A DNA stretch of 64,000 nt from Salegentibacter salarius (GCF_900168265.1 NZ_FVZF01000001.1:186001-250000), one strand, 5' to 3'. Positions 1 to 9,141 are shown, numbered from the stretch's first letter. The notes: a model not told the origin generated them from the sequence alone. A program made the numbers and translations.

Positions 1-4
1 GGCT

Positions 5-12
5 TAACTTTG
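5..12 (+). promoter_or_regulatory. -7 promoter element (TAnnTTTG)
   Basis: The bases TAACTTTG match the Bacteroidota sigma-A -7 consensus TAnnTTTG and lie 16 bases before the ATG of the first glycosyltransferase. The -33 region would fall outside the window, so only half of the promoter can be judged. Confidence 0.55.
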
Positions 13-28
13 CCATATTAATTAAGTT

Positions 29-1138
29 ATGGCTAAAATAAAAATTCTTCATATCATTAAATCCTTGGGTAGAGGCGGTGCTGAAATGTTATTGCCCGAA
101 ACTTTAAAGCTTCATAATAAAGAAAAATTCGAATTTCATTATATTTATTTCCTTCCCTGGAAGAACCAAATGGTTGAAGCCCTAACGGAAGCTGGTGCTA
201 ATGTTAACTGTTTCGAAGCGAAAGATAATATTAGGTTGATCCTACAGTATAAAAAAATAATCGCTTATTGCAAAGAACAGGAAATAGCACTAATACATTG
301 TCATTTGCCTTGGGCTGGCTTTTTAGGCAGGCTGGTGCATAAAAAGACTGGCCTTCCGGTTTTATATACGGAGCACAATATGCAAGAGCGTTATCATATA
401 GCGACTAAAACAATAAATAAGTTAAGTTTTAATTCTCAAAACCTTGCTTTCGGTGTTTCTGATGACGTCTCAAATTCCATAAAAAAGAATATAAAGCCTA
501 ATATACCTGTTAAAACCTTACTTAATGGCGTTAATACAAATTCGTTTGTAAGAACTTCAGATTCGAAAGTCCGCAAAGAATTAGGTATTCCAGATGATGC
601 TATAGTTATCGGTAATGTAGCCGTGTTTAGATTTCAGAAAAGGCTTGTGGAATGGTTAAGAGTGATTAATAAAATACGGGAAGAGAATCCAAATGTATAC
701 GGAATAATTGTGGGTGCCGGACCTTTGGAGGAGGAAATAAAAGAAGAATGGAAACGTTTGAAATTACAGAATGTGGTATTCTTTCCGGGACTTAAAACCG
801 ATGTGAAACCTTATTTTGAAGCCATGGATATTTTTATGATGTCTTCTTCTTTTGAAGGTTTACCCGTCGCGTTATTAGAGGCTATGAGCATGGAATGCGC
901 AGTGGTTTCTACTGATGCAGGTGGAATTAAAGAAGTGGTAAGAAATGGAAAAGACGGACTAACTTTACCGGTGGAAGAGTGGAGAGAATTAAGTGAAAAG
1001 TTAACAATATTAGTTCAAGATATAGCAAAACTCAAAAAATTCCAAAAGGCAGCCAGGAATAGGGTAAAAGAAAGCTTTAGTCTTCAGCGAATGGTAGGGG
1101 AACTGGAAGAATATTATGTGGAAGCGGTGAAATTATGA
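29..1138 (+). CDS. Glycosyltransferase family 4
   Basis: Predicted GT-B fold glycosyltransferase (GT4), 369 residues, the usual length for the family. It would move a sugar from a nucleotide donor onto a lipid-linked glycan at the inner membrane face. The N-terminus carries the glycine-rich loop RGGAE near residue 15. The C-terminal donor-binding half has the E-x7-E signature SSSFEGLPVALLEAMS near residues 272-287, followed by STDAGGIKEVV. The ATG at 29 sits just after a TAnnTTTG promoter box, so it probably starts a transcript. It opens a polysaccharide locus that continues to Wza, Wzc and Wzi. Donor and acceptor cannot be told from sequence. Confidence 0.9.
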   Translation: MAKIKILHIIKSLGRGGAEMLLPETLKLHNKEKFEFHYIYFLPWKNQMVEALTEAGANVNCFEAKDNIRLILQYKKIIAYCKEQEIALIHCHLPWAGFLGRLVHKKTGLPVLYTEHNMQERYHIATKTINKLSFNSQNLAFGVSDDVSNSIKKNIKPNIPVKTLLNGVNTNSFVRTSDSKVRKELGIPDDAIVIGNVAVFRFQKRLVEWLRVINKIREENPNVYGIIVGAGPLEEEIKEEWKRLKLQNVVFFPGLKTDVKPYFEAMDIFMMSSSFEGLPVALLEAMSMECAVVSTDAGGIKEVVRNGKDGLTLPVEEWRELSEKLTILVQDIAKLKKFQKAARNRVKESFSLQRMVGELEEYYVEAVKL

Positions 1139-1239
1139 AGGTGTAAAAAAGTAAAGTAGTGATGAAGTTATAAATTGATGAGGACAAGGTTACAATATTA
1201 TAGCATCACAACATAACAATCTGAAATAAAGAAAGAATA

Positions 1240-2172
1240 ATGCAGGTTAGGGAGGCAACAGATAATGATATACCAGAAATCCTGAAAGTTTTAAAAGCAA
1301 GCTTAGGAGAAGTTTCTTCACAGAAAACAGAGAAGGTCTGGAGATATAAACATATAGATAACCCCTTTGGTAAATCTTTAGTGCTGGTGGCCGAAGAGAA
1401 TAATAAACTTATTGGAGTTAGGGCTTTTATGCGGTGGCAATGGCAAAAAGGGGAGCAGGTTTATTCTACATTTCGTGCTGTAGATACTGCTACTCATCCA
1501 AATCACCAGGGAAAAGGAATATTTAAGAAGCTAACTTTAAGAGCATTAGAGATAGCTAAAGAGCAGGGGGATCACTTTGTATTTAATACACCGAATTCTA
1601 AAAGTAAACCGGGTTACCTAAAAATGGGATGGAAGGAAGTGAATAAACTAAAAATCCAATTACGTCCATTAAATCCATTAAAAACGGTTAAGAATCAATT
1701 TGAATATAAGATTATAGGTGAAAAATCGGCTAGTGAAAAGGTTGTGAATTCTTTTTTTGAAAAGCAAAAAGGGATCAATAGCCTTTTTACTCCTAAAAAT
1801 ATTAATTATCTATTGTGGCGATATGTCAATAATCCTTTACAAAATTATTCGGTAATTTTTGATAGGGAATATTTTGTCGCAGGATATGTTAAAAAGCGAA
1901 ATAGATTGGAGGAATTTAGGGTTTCTGAAGTTATATTTTCTGAAGCTGGAGAAAAAGAAGCAAAAGCGGCTATGTTGAAAATGGCAAATACTTCTGGAGC
2001 AAATATTTTAAGTCTTTCCCCTAATACTGGAATCAATTTAAAAGCTGGAGTAACCGGTAATTTTGGTCCCGTATTAACCTTTAAAAATATTAACTTAGGT
2101 GTAATAGAAGAACAAGAACTTTTAGCTTTGTCAAGTTGGAACTATGGGTTAGGCGAACTGGAATTATTTTAG
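1240..2172 (+). CDS. GNAT family N-acetyltransferase
   Basis: A 310-residue protein with one recognisable GNAT domain in its N-terminal half. The acetyl-CoA pyrophosphate-binding loop is visible as HPNHQGKGIFKKLT near residues 87-100 (the R/Q-x-x-G-x-G/A motif), preceded by the VAEENNKLIGVRAF beta strands. The second half (about 170-310) is not a domain I recognise and may be another GNAT-like fold. It abuts the next gene without any gap (TAG followed directly by ATG), which argues for co-translation with the membrane protein downstream. In this locus it most likely acylates an amino sugar of the polysaccharide, but the substrate is unknown. Confidence 0.8.
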   Translation: MQVREATDNDIPEILKVLKASLGEVSSQKTEKVWRYKHIDNPFGKSLVLVAEENNKLIGVRAFMRWQWQKGEQVYSTFRAVDTATHPNHQGKGIFKKLTLRALEIAKEQGDHFVFNTPNSKSKPGYLKMGWKEVNKLKIQLRPLNPLKTVKNQFEYKIIGEKSASEKVVNSFFEKQKGINSLFTPKNINYLLWRYVNNPLQNYSVIFDREYFVAGYVKKRNRLEEFRVSEVIFSEAGEKEAKAAMLKMANTSGANILSLSPNTGINLKAGVTGNFGPVLTFKNINLGVIEEQELLALSSWNYGLGELELF

Positions 2173-3375
2173 ATGATAGGAGCAATAGTTTTAATATTAT
2201 TTTTATTTGCTATAAATCAGGGGTTATTTAGCTCTTTCTCAAAGAAGCATAAATGGTTTTCTAAGAAATTAATGAACTCCTTATTTCTTTATCATATTTT
2301 CTTTTTCTTGGTATATTATACTTATGCTACCTTCAACCGCTCTGATTCTAAATCATATTTCGGGAGACCTCAAGGCGGGAATTCCTGGCTAGAATACTTT
2401 GGGACCAGTACTACCTTTATAGATTTTATCTCCTGGCCGTTTATAAATGTACTCGGATTCAATTATGAAATGATGATGGTGCTTTTTGCCTGGTTTGGAT
2501 ATATCGGTTTTGTATATGCCTATATGTTTTTTCGAGAAAATATTCCTATAAAGATCAAAGTATTTAAAAATTTTGATCTCTTGATGTTGACACTATTCCT
2601 CCCTAATATGCATTTTTGGACCGCTTCACTAGGTAAAGGGGCACCAATTTTTATGGGGTTGATGATGTTTGCTTATGCTATTAAAAATCCCAAATCAAGG
2701 TTTATGACTTTAATTTTAGGCTCGGCATTAGTGTATTTCATTAGACCTCACGTGTTTTTATTTGTAGCGGTTGGAACTGTTTTAGGATATATGACAGGAC
2801 AAGAAAAAATTTCTTTCGGAAGAAAGCTTTTGATTTATGTAGGAATGATTGGGGGGCTAATAATAGTACAAGATCAAATTTTAGGAGTGGCAGGTTTAGA
2901 AGATTCCGAAAATTTAGTCTCTGATTTTGAAAATTTTTCACAGGGACGTTCTCAGAAATTAGATAATGCAGGGTCTGGAGTTTCTATGACTTCTTATCCA
3001 TTACCATTAAAACTTTTTACATTTTGGTTTAGACCTTTATTTTTTGATGCACCGGGTATTTTGGGCCTAATCGTTTCAGCAGAAAATTTAATTTATTTGC
3101 TTTTATTCTTTAAAATTTTAAAAAAAGATTTCATTTCCTTTCTGAAAAAATCTCCAGTTTCTGTAAAAATGAGTTTAGTAGTTTTTTTTCTTTCTTCATT
3201 CGCTATGACCTTTTTAATGTCTAACCTTGGAATTATCATGCGTCAGAAATCGATGGTGATGTATTTCTTGTTTTTCGTGATCTATTATTATCTGGCGCAG
3301 AAGAAGTATGATAGGATTGTGAAGTTGAGAAGGCGCAGGAAGAAAATACTGGATGGAAGGGACTTGGTAAGCTAA
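2173..3375 (+). CDS. Multi-spanning membrane protein, candidate polysaccharide polymerase (Wzy-like)
   Basis: A 400-residue, very hydrophobic protein with about ten predicted membrane segments from the first residues to about 375, ending in a basic tail rich in arginine and lysine (KLRRRRKKILDG). Size, topology and position among glycosyltransferases fit an O-antigen/capsule polymerase of the Wzy type, which joins lipid-linked repeat units on the periplasmic side. Wzy proteins share almost no sequence motif, so this is a call from context and topology. No Wzx flippase is seen in the window, so it may lie upstream. Its ATG directly follows the stop codon of the GNAT gene. Confidence 0.6.
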   Translation: MIGAIVLILFLFAINQGLFSSFSKKHKWFSKKLMNSLFLYHIFFFLVYYTYATFNRSDSKSYFGRPQGGNSWLEYFGTSTTFIDFISWPFINVLGFNYEMMMVLFAWFGYIGFVYAYMFFRENIPIKIKVFKNFDLLMLTLFLPNMHFWTASLGKGAPIFMGLMMFAYAIKNPKSRFMTLILGSALVYFIRPHVFLFVAVGTVLGYMTGQEKISFGRKLLIYVGMIGGLIIVQDQILGVAGLEDSENLVSDFENFSQGRSQKLDNAGSGVSMTSYPLPLKLFTFWFRPLFFDAPGILGLIVSAENLIYLLLFFKILKKDFISFLKKSPVSVKMSLVVFFLSSFAMTFLMSNLGIIMRQKSMVMYFLFFVIYYYLAQKKYDRIVKLRRRRKKILDGRDLVS

Positions 3376-3592
3376 TTAGTTAATGAATAAATGATTTAAA
3401 TTAGAGCGCTGAAATAGTGACTATTATACGGATTAATGATTTTAGGATTCAATACGTCGGTATTCAAGACGATAAAAACTAATTTTAGCTAAAACTTAGT
3501 AAAGTCTCTTTTAAAAAGTAGAATGATTATAGAGGTGATAATCTTTAGAAAAGAAAGTTTTTTGTAATTTTTTGAATTTTTAAAAGAGATTT

Positions 3593-4561
3593 ATGGAAAA
3601 TGGTGCATTAGTTATATCATTAGATTTTGAACTTCTGTGGGGAGTTTTTGATAAGGTAGACTGGAAAGAAAAAAAGGAGTATTTTCAAAATACCAAAAAA
3701 GTAATCCCAGAGATTCTACAGCTTTTTGAAAAGTATGAAATTCAATGTACGTGGGCTACAGTGGGAATGCTATTCAATGAAAATTGGGATGAATGGAACC
3801 ATAATATTCCCGAAATACTGCCTGACTATGAGAATGATAAACTTTCCGCCTATAAATATGGGAAGTCAATTCAAAATAAAGGAACTGAAGAGCTTTGCTT
3901 TGCTCCTGAGCTCATAAAACTAATTACAGAAAGTCCGGGACAGGAGATAGGAACCCATACCTATTCTCATTATTACTGTCTGGAACCGGGACAAAATATT
4001 AAAAGTTTTCATACAGATCTGCAAAAATCCAAGCATTTGGCAGAGAGTTTTGGGATTGAATTAAAATCTCTGGTTTTTCCTCGAAATCAGTATAATTTAG
4101 ATTACCTGGAAGTTTGCAGGGAAATGGGCTTGGAGACTGTGAGAACCAATCCTGATGTTTGGTACTGGGAAAATACACAGGAAAATAGTTTTCAACGGAA
4201 GATTTTTAGAACCGGGGATGCCTATATTGGGTTAAACAATAAATCATATACGGATGTTCCTGAAATAGCTCCTGGAATTTCCGGGCAAAAAGCCAGTAGA
4301 TTATTAAGACCGAATAGTGGAAGAAATTTTCTTGATAGGGTTCGCATAAAAAGAATACAATCTGAAATGAGTTCGGCGGCTAAGAATAATGAGGTCTATC
4401 ATTTGTGGTGGCATCCTCATAACTTTGGAGGGAAACCAGAAAAGAACCTGCTCGAGCTAAAAGTTATATTGGAACATTTTAAAACTTGTCAAAATAAGTT
4501 TGGATTTCAATCTTTGAATATGGCAGGAATTAATCAAACTGCAGTAGGGAATGATGAATAA
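3593..4561 (+). CDS. Polysaccharide deacetylase (NodB-like, CE4)
   Basis: A 322-residue polysaccharide deacetylase-fold protein. The first motif is seen at residues 6-16 as ISLDFELLWG, where the metal/catalytic aspartate is kept but the TFDDG form is altered. The metal-binding H-x3-H motif is THTYSHYY at about residues 122-129. A late histidine block, LWWHPHNFGG near residue 275, resembles the last NodB motif. Such enzymes remove N- or O-acetyl groups from glycans. No signal peptide is seen, so it may act on a cytoplasmic or lipid-linked precursor. The next gene overlaps its end by 11 bases. A gap of 217 bases precedes it without obvious features. Confidence 0.85.
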   Translation: MENGALVISLDFELLWGVFDKVDWKEKKEYFQNTKKVIPEILQLFEKYEIQCTWATVGMLFNENWDEWNHNIPEILPDYENDKLSAYKYGKSIQNKGTEELCFAPELIKLITESPGQEIGTHTYSHYYCLEPGQNIKSFHTDLQKSKHLAESFGIELKSLVFPRNQYNLDYLEVCREMGLETVRTNPDVWYWENTQENSFQRKIFRTGDAYIGLNNKSYTDVPEIAPGISGQKASRLLRPNSGRNFLDRVRIKRIQSEMSSAAKNNEVYHLWWHPHNFGGKPEKNLLELKVILEHFKTCQNKFGFQSLNMAGINQTAVGNDE

Positions 4562-5411
4562 CATTATTTCCATTGTTATTCCTACTTTTAACAGGGAAAA
4601 TAGTCTTTCTAAAGCCATTCAAAGCGTTTTAGACCAGTCGGCCCCAAACTGGGAACTTATCATTGTAGATGATGGTTCGACCGACAAAACTCAGAAAGTA
4701 ATCGAAAAATACCTTTCAGATGAAAGGATTCAATATTTTTTCCAGGAAAACTCGGGAGTTTCTGTAGCCCGAAATAAAGGGGTAGAGATAAGTAAGGGGG
4801 ATTATTTGATTTTTCTTGATTCAGATGATCAGTTTTTACCCGGGCTTATTTCCCGCTTGAATAAAATTAACTATACCGAATATGATTTAATATGCTGGCA
4901 GGTTTCGAAATTGATTGATGGAAAATCTTCGGTTTGGAAACCACAAAAGCTGGAAAAGATCTATAATAATATTACCGCTAGCTTTCTTGCGGGTAGTATT
5001 TGCTATAAAAAAGACACCTTTTTAAAGGCAGGCGGTTTCGATCCAGAAATGTTCTTTGGAGAAAATTATGAACTTGGAATAAGAATTGGAGATTTGGGAG
5101 GTTTAAAGATTAAAATTCTAAATGAAAACTTTCTTTTTTATAGAATTCAGTCCAAACATAGAACGAGTGATTCAATTCTCAATAAACTAAAATCTAATAA
5201 TTATCTTCTTTTCAAGCATAAAGAAAAATATAAAAAAGATATTGACTCTTATTCTAAATTGAAATATCAAATTGCTTATTTAAATGAAAAGTCAGGAGAT
5301 AAAGGAAAGGCTTTAGAACTTTATCGGGAAGCCTGGAATACAAAACCTTTGTATCTAAAAGCATTTCTCAAAACACTTTGGTTAAGTTTAAAACTCAAAA
5401 AATCAAAGTAG
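4551..5411 (+). CDS. Glycosyltransferase family 2
   Basis: A 286-residue GT-A glycosyltransferase. The N-terminus IISIVIPTFNRENSLSKAI and the metal/nucleotide-binding LDSDDQ near residue 92 (DXD) are diagnostic, with VDDGSTD near residue 40. The start overlaps the deacetylase stop by 11 bases, a typical translational-coupling arrangement. The C-terminal 80 residues are lysine-rich and look like a short TPR-like helical tail (KGKALELYREAWNTKPLYLKAF). The gene converges on the next gene and their coding ends overlap by 9 bases, which is unusually tight. Donor sugar is unknown. Confidence 0.9.
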   Translation: MMNNIISIVIPTFNRENSLSKAIQSVLDQSAPNWELIIVDDGSTDKTQKVIEKYLSDERIQYFFQENSGVSVARNKGVEISKGDYLIFLDSDDQFLPGLISRLNKINYTEYDLICWQVSKLIDGKSSVWKPQKLEKIYNNITASFLAGSICYKKDTFLKAGGFDPEMFFGENYELGIRIGDLGGLKIKILNENFLFYRIQSKHRTSDSILNKLKSNNYLLFKHKEKYKKDIDSYSKLKYQIAYLNEKSGDKGKALELYREAWNTKPLYLKAFLKTLWLSLKLKKSK

Positions 5412-6338
5412 TTTTGGTATTAACCTTACTGCTTTAATTGGCATTCCACTTTTTAAATATAAAACTAAAAGCATTTTTCGGGTATTTTTCAGATTGCTTT
5501 GAAAGTTTCTAGTCAGACTTTTATCCTTATAATAAGAAACTAAGTTTTTAAAAAGAAGGATCTTTGTTAATAGCTGGATTTCTCTATTTTTTCTTGTCCA
5601 AATACCTCTTGGATGTCTTCGGTATACGGAAGCCGAAATTTCGGACTGGAATTTCGCTTTCCCGAAAGTACCCAACATACTAAGTAAAAAACTATCAACA
5701 TTAATTACCTGCATCACCTCTTCCGGAAGATCTTTCAAATAGTTACGAAAACAAACTGTAGAAAATAAGGGATGATAAATAAGAGCTGACAATTCGTTTT
5801 TATTCAGATCCTGTTTGGGCTGCTCTAACGATAGTTGTTCTATTTTTTTTGATGATTGCTCAAACTTTTCTTCGAACCGATGGTATGATAAAGCGAAATC
5901 TGATTTTATTTCTAGGAAATCAACCTGTTTTTGCAGTTTTAGAGGATCGGTCCAGTAATCATCTCCTTCGCAAAAAGCTATATACTTTCCCCTGGCCTTA
6001 TAGAGATTATAGAAGGCATTAAAGTTTCCAGTAACTACATCCATCACCCTAATTTTATTAGCTGGATGATGAAGAAATAGCCTAATCTTTTTTGGATAAT
6101 TTTGAGCGTATTCTAGACATATTTCTCTTGTCTTATCGGTAGAAACGTCTTCCCCTAATAAAATTTCAAAATCAAAATTTGTTTTTTGAGCTAAAATAGC
6201 ATCCAGACATTGTTTTATATAAAACTCGTGATTGTAGGCTTGAACCAATACAGATACCAATGGCTTAGAGGTTACCTGATGTTGGAAGTGCTGAACTTCC
6301 TTTTTTTGATATAATTCTTTGAATTTATTGAAATCCAT
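5403..6338 (-). CDS. Glycosyltransferase family 2
   Basis: A 311-residue GT2 enzyme on the minus strand. It shows VSVLVQAYNHEFYIKQCLDA near residue 28, GEDVSTDKT near 62, and the DXD-type CEGDDYWTDP near residue 123; the block of GDDYWTDPLKLQKQVDFLE is common in bacterial capsule glycosyltransferases. It forms a two-gene minus-strand operon with the acetyltransferase at 6338-6997 (one-base overlap). Its 3' end overlaps the convergent GT2 gene. It is probably part of the same surface glycan pathway, inverted relative to the rest. Confidence 0.9.
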   Translation of the reverse strand: MDFNKFKELYQKKEVQHFQHQVTSKPLVSVLVQAYNHEFYIKQCLDAILAQKTNFDFEILLGEDVSTDKTREICLEYAQNYPKKIRLFLHHPANKIRVMDVVTGNFNAFYNLYKARGKYIAFCEGDDYWTDPLKLQKQVDFLEIKSDFALSYHRFEEKFEQSSKKIEQLSLEQPKQDLNKNELSALIYHPLFSTVCFRNYLKDLPEEVMQVINVDSFLLSMLGTFGKAKFQSEISASVYRRHPRGIWTRKNREIQLLTKILLFKNLVSYYKDKSLTRNFQSNLKNTRKMLLVLYLKSGMPIKAVRLIPKLL

Positions 6339-6997
6339 TATTTAAGGAATAGTCTGGAAATTTGATTGGCATCTAAATTTCTTTTGGTTGTTCCTTTATG
6401 GGTGAAAACAGATGATTCTAGTACGTTTTTTTCAATAATACATCCCATTCCAATAATAGTTCCTGATGCAATTTCAACATTTTGTTTTATGGAAGCGTTT
6501 AAGCCTAAATAACAGTGGTCACCAATCTCTACATTTCCTCCTGTTTTTGATCCACTTATCAAGGTGTGTTTTCCAATTCTGGTATGATGTCCAATTTGGG
6601 ATGTGAATAAGATTGTATTGTCAGAGATGCTTATAAAAGGTTGCAGTACACAACCTTCATCTATAAAAACATTTTTTCCTATTATCAGGTTTTCCCAATG
6701 GCTGGATTTGGTGGATATGTAGGAGGGGAAATTATAACCTAGCTCTGTAGCTCTATTATAAAGTCGCTCTCTTATTTTATTATTTCCCACAGCTATAAAG
6801 ATTGAAAATTCATCTGGAGGAAATTCATCATTTAAGTTCTCGAAACTTGTTAAGGGTTTATTACAGAATGAATTTTGTTTCAAAAATTCGTCTTCAATAC
6901 AATATGAAATCACCTTATAATCAGTGTCATTTTCAAAAACATAACCAACGTATTCAGCGAATTTACCTACCCCGTAAATAACTAATTTTTTTTTCAT
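6338..6997 (-). CDS. NeuD/PglD-type sugar O- or N-acyltransferase, left-handed beta-helix
   Basis: A 219-residue protein with an N-terminal Rossmann-like substrate domain (KLVIYGVGKFAEYVGYVF) and a C-terminal hexapeptide-repeat acetyltransferase domain from about residue 100 (IGKNVFIDEGCVLQP, IGKHTLISGSKTGG, IGDHCYLGLNASI, IASGTIIGMGCII). This two-part layout is typical of NeuD and PglD sugar acyltransferases. The canonical catalytic histidine may be one of the HH pair in GHHTRIG. It is the first gene of a minus-strand pair with a GT2 gene. A perfect -7 element lies 15-22 bases upstream. It differs clearly from the second such protein at 11027-11635. Confidence 0.8.
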   Translation of the reverse strand: MKKKLVIYGVGKFAEYVGYVFENDTDYKVISYCIEDEFLKQNSFCNKPLTSFENLNDEFPPDEFSIFIAVGNNKIRERLYNRATELGYNFPSYISTKSSHWENLIIGKNVFIDEGCVLQPFISISDNTILFTSQIGHHTRIGKHTLISGSKTGGNVEIGDHCYLGLNASIKQNVEIASGTIIGMGCIIEKNVLESSVFTHKGTTKRNLDANQISRLFLK

Positions 6998-7011
6998 TCA
7001 TTTTCTTTTCT

Positions 7012-7019
7012 CAAAGATA
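7012..7019 (-). promoter_or_regulatory. -7 promoter element (TAnnTTTG), minus strand
   Basis: On the minus strand the bases read TATCTTTG, a full match to TAnnTTTG, 14 bases before the ATG at 6997. It would drive the acetyltransferase-GT2 pair. I see no clear TTG 19 bases upstream. Confidence 0.5.
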
Positions 7020-7126
7020 AGATTTGTTTTTAGATAAGATTGTACAGTAGGTTTTTGTAAGAAAAAGAGAAGAACTTAACCCTTATTGAATTTATGCTTA
7101 AGTATATCGAAAATTATGTAATCATT

Positions 7127-7134
7127 TAGTTTTG
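7127..7134 (+). promoter_or_regulatory. -7 promoter element (TAnnTTTG)
   Basis: TAGTTTTG matches TAnnTTTG and lies 51 bases before the lipoprotein ATG at 7186, giving a leader of about 45 bases. No TTG at the -33 position was found. Confidence 0.45.
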
Positions 7135-7185
7135 AGTATTATAAATAGTTGAATTAAACATGTTATTAATTTAATAATTAGAAAG

Positions 7186-7962
7186 ATGATTAAAAAGATT
7201 TGGTTGTTAGGCTTAAGTATTTTTGCCTTTTCCTGCAGTGTGGACCGGGAAGAAGTGCCGGAAGAAGATTTACTTGTCTGAGATATGATTACATCCGTTG
7301 ATGGTTGTACAGTCCATCAATATGACCTGGGGGAAACAGGCCGGGTAGAAGTTCGGAACTTCCATGATCATCTGGTTATTAGGGTTTCAAAGCTGGGGTC
7401 TAACTCTTGGAGCCAGATAAATTTTCATTTTGCTGAAAATGAAGAGAGATTTCCTACAAATAAAAAAGGTAAATTTTTATTGGGTCAAATGGATTACAAG
7501 AATAAATACCCTCAAGGAACTTTTTATGAAGAATTCAAGATTCCACTTTCTGATGTTCCACGGGAATTTATGATGGTAGTTTATGCAGAATTTGGATCTG
7601 GAAAAAACAAAAGTAGCGCCTGGGCTGGGGGTCTCAGTTTAAATGAAGCTGATTGGAGTTATTTTGAATATAAGGTTTCAGATTTTCCGTTTTATACAGG
7701 TACCGATCAAATTCGGGAAATTGCCATATCAGAAGCTCTTGCAGTAGAGAGTGGGGACGAAGTCCGTAAAATTTATGCCAATATGATGGATGAGGGGGTA
7801 GATAAAAGTCAATGGTATGCCTATAAACCGAGTATAGATGAGATTATTGATGACTTTAATGATCCTTCTCGGGAATCTCAATTGGGAGATTATAGCACTA
7901 CCTATACTTTAGGAAGTGGAGAGTGCTCAGATTCCGTGAATTTAACATTAAGAATAGATTAA
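7186..7962 (+). pseudogene. Lipoprotein gene interrupted by an in-frame TGA
   Basis: Reading from the ATG at 7186 gives a lipoprotein signal peptide (WLLGLSIFAFSCSVD, lipobox FSC at residue 17) and an acidic linker EEVPEEDLLV. A TGA follows at 7279-7281, after which the same frame stays open for 227 codons to the TAA at 7962. The downstream part starts DMITSVDGC and contains SAWAGGLSLNEADWSYFEY, common in Bacteroidota surface lipoproteins. It ends with one copy (about the last 85 residues) of the repeat found three times in the next protein (SEALAVES-DEVRKIY, DYSTTYT, CSDSVNLTL). A single base change, for example TGG or CGA to TGA, explains the break. An internal start at the ATG 7285 would lack any export signal. 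Function unknown. Confidence 0.65.
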
Positions 7963-8126
7963 AAATTTTATTTTTTTCGTACAAAAAATTTACAAAAACC
8001 TCCAAAAAAAATTTAAACTCCTACACAAAATATGTATTGACAATTATTTATGCCCTACAACGATTAGCTGAATTTTTTGGGATTTTTAGAGTTAAATTTA
8101 GGTAACCATTTTAAATCCAGACAGCT

Positions 8127-9089
8127 ATGAAAGCAAAATTATTTTTCTTACTAATAATGGGATTTTTAGTAACGTCCTGCTCGGTAGATCCCATTGAGGA
8201 AGAAATCAATTTCCAAAAAATTGATCTGATTACAGAAGAAGTGGGGTGTGCAGGCCCGGATAATTCCAAAACTATTACTCTTTCCGAAGCGGAAGCCGTT
8301 CCCAGTTGGGATGAAGTGCGCAAGCTTTACCTGAGTTTATTGGCACCCGGCATAGCTCGTAACGGTACCTTTGATCCATCTATTTGGAATATAATTGATG
8401 CTTTTAACGATGCTGAAGAACCATTAGGAGAATATATCACTACCTACAGTTTAGAAGGAGACTGTGCCGATTCAGTAGAATTAACAATAATTATTATTCC
8501 AGATCCCATTTTGGAAGATCCCTGCGAGGATTTCTCGGCAGGCGAGGATAATTCCAAAATCATTAGTTACTCTGAAGCAGCAGGAATTGAAAGCTGGGAT
8601 GAAGTTCGAAAACTTTATCTGAATTTATTAGAGCCAGGTATTGCAAGAAATGGAGAATTTGATCCTACTATTTGGAATTTAATAGATGCTTTTAATGATG
8701 CAGAGAATCCATTAGGGGACTATACAACAACCTATACCGTTACAGAAGGTGAATGTAGTGATTCGGTAGAATTGACTATTACGGTAGTAGCTGATGAGCA
8801 ACAGCAACCCAATTGCGATGACGTAAATGCCGGGCCTGAAAATATGAAAGAAATGAGTGTGTCTGAGGCAGCTGCAGTACCTAGTTGGGATGAGGTAAGA
8901 AAATTGTATTTAAATCTTTTAGCGCCGGGAGTTCCTCGTGATGGATCTTTCGATCCTTCTATTTGGGATATAATTAATGCTTTTAATGAAACCGATAACC
9001 CTGTGGGGGATTATACCACAATCTATACTATAACAGATGGACAGTGCACCGATTCAGTAGAATTGACCATACGAGTTGTTCCAGATTAA
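8127..9089 (+). CDS. Three-repeat surface lipoprotein of unknown function
   Basis: A 320-residue protein with a lipoprotein signal (lipobox VTSC, Cys18) followed by three tandem repeats beginning at Cys41, Cys133 and Cys230, with periods of 92 and 97 residues. Each repeat contains the same order: C-x-AGxDN, SEAxAVPSWDEVRKLYL, LLxPGxxRNGxFDPSIWN, IIDAFN, GDYTTTYT, CxDSVELTI. The end of each unit resembles the closing strands of an Ig-like domain; the helical centre is unfamiliar. The protein stops right after the third repeat, with no type IX secretion C-terminal domain. The nucleotide copies have diverged in codon use, so the duplication is not recent. It lies in the polysaccharide locus next to a related broken gene and is followed by a strong terminator. 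I do not know its function. Confidence 0.75.
   Translation: MKAKLFFLLIMGFLVTSCSVDPIEEEINFQKIDLITEEVGCAGPDNSKTITLSEAEAVPSWDEVRKLYLSLLAPGIARNGTFDPSIWNIIDAFNDAEEPLGEYITTYSLEGDCADSVELTIIIIPDPILEDPCEDFSAGEDNSKIISYSEAAGIESWDEVRKLYLNLLEPGIARNGEFDPTIWNLIDAFNDAENPLGDYTTTYTVTEGECSDSVELTITVVADEQQQPNCDDVNAGPENMKEMSVSEAAAVPSWDEVRKLYLNLLAPGVPRDGSFDPSIWDIINAFNETDNPVGDYTTIYTITDGQCTDSVELTIRVVPD
8247..9086 (+). repeat. Three tandem coding repeats of about 280 bases
   Basis: Units start at 8247, 8523 and 8814 and each encodes 91-97 residues. Shared anchors are SWDEVRKLYL, FDPSIW or FDPTIW, and DSVELTI. A fourth, more distant unit closes the gene just upstream (about 7717-7959). Confidence 0.85.
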
Positions 9090-9114
9090 AAAATAAATTA
9101 TAAGAAAATTTTCT

Positions 9115-9141
9115 AAGGCCATGCGTAAGTATGGCCTTTTT
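9115..9141 (+). terminator. Intrinsic terminator
   Basis: A perfect 8-bp stem (AAGGCCAT with ATGGCCTT) around an 8-base loop, followed by a T run, 26 bases after the lipoprotein stop. The A/T flanks would let it work in both directions, but both neighbours are on the plus strand. Confidence 0.85.

Noticed and set aside
7279-7281. Selenocysteine at the in-frame TGA of the lipoprotein gene
   Set aside because: No stem-loop of the bacterial SECIS kind is visible directly after it, and the position in a lipoprotein linker has no redox context.
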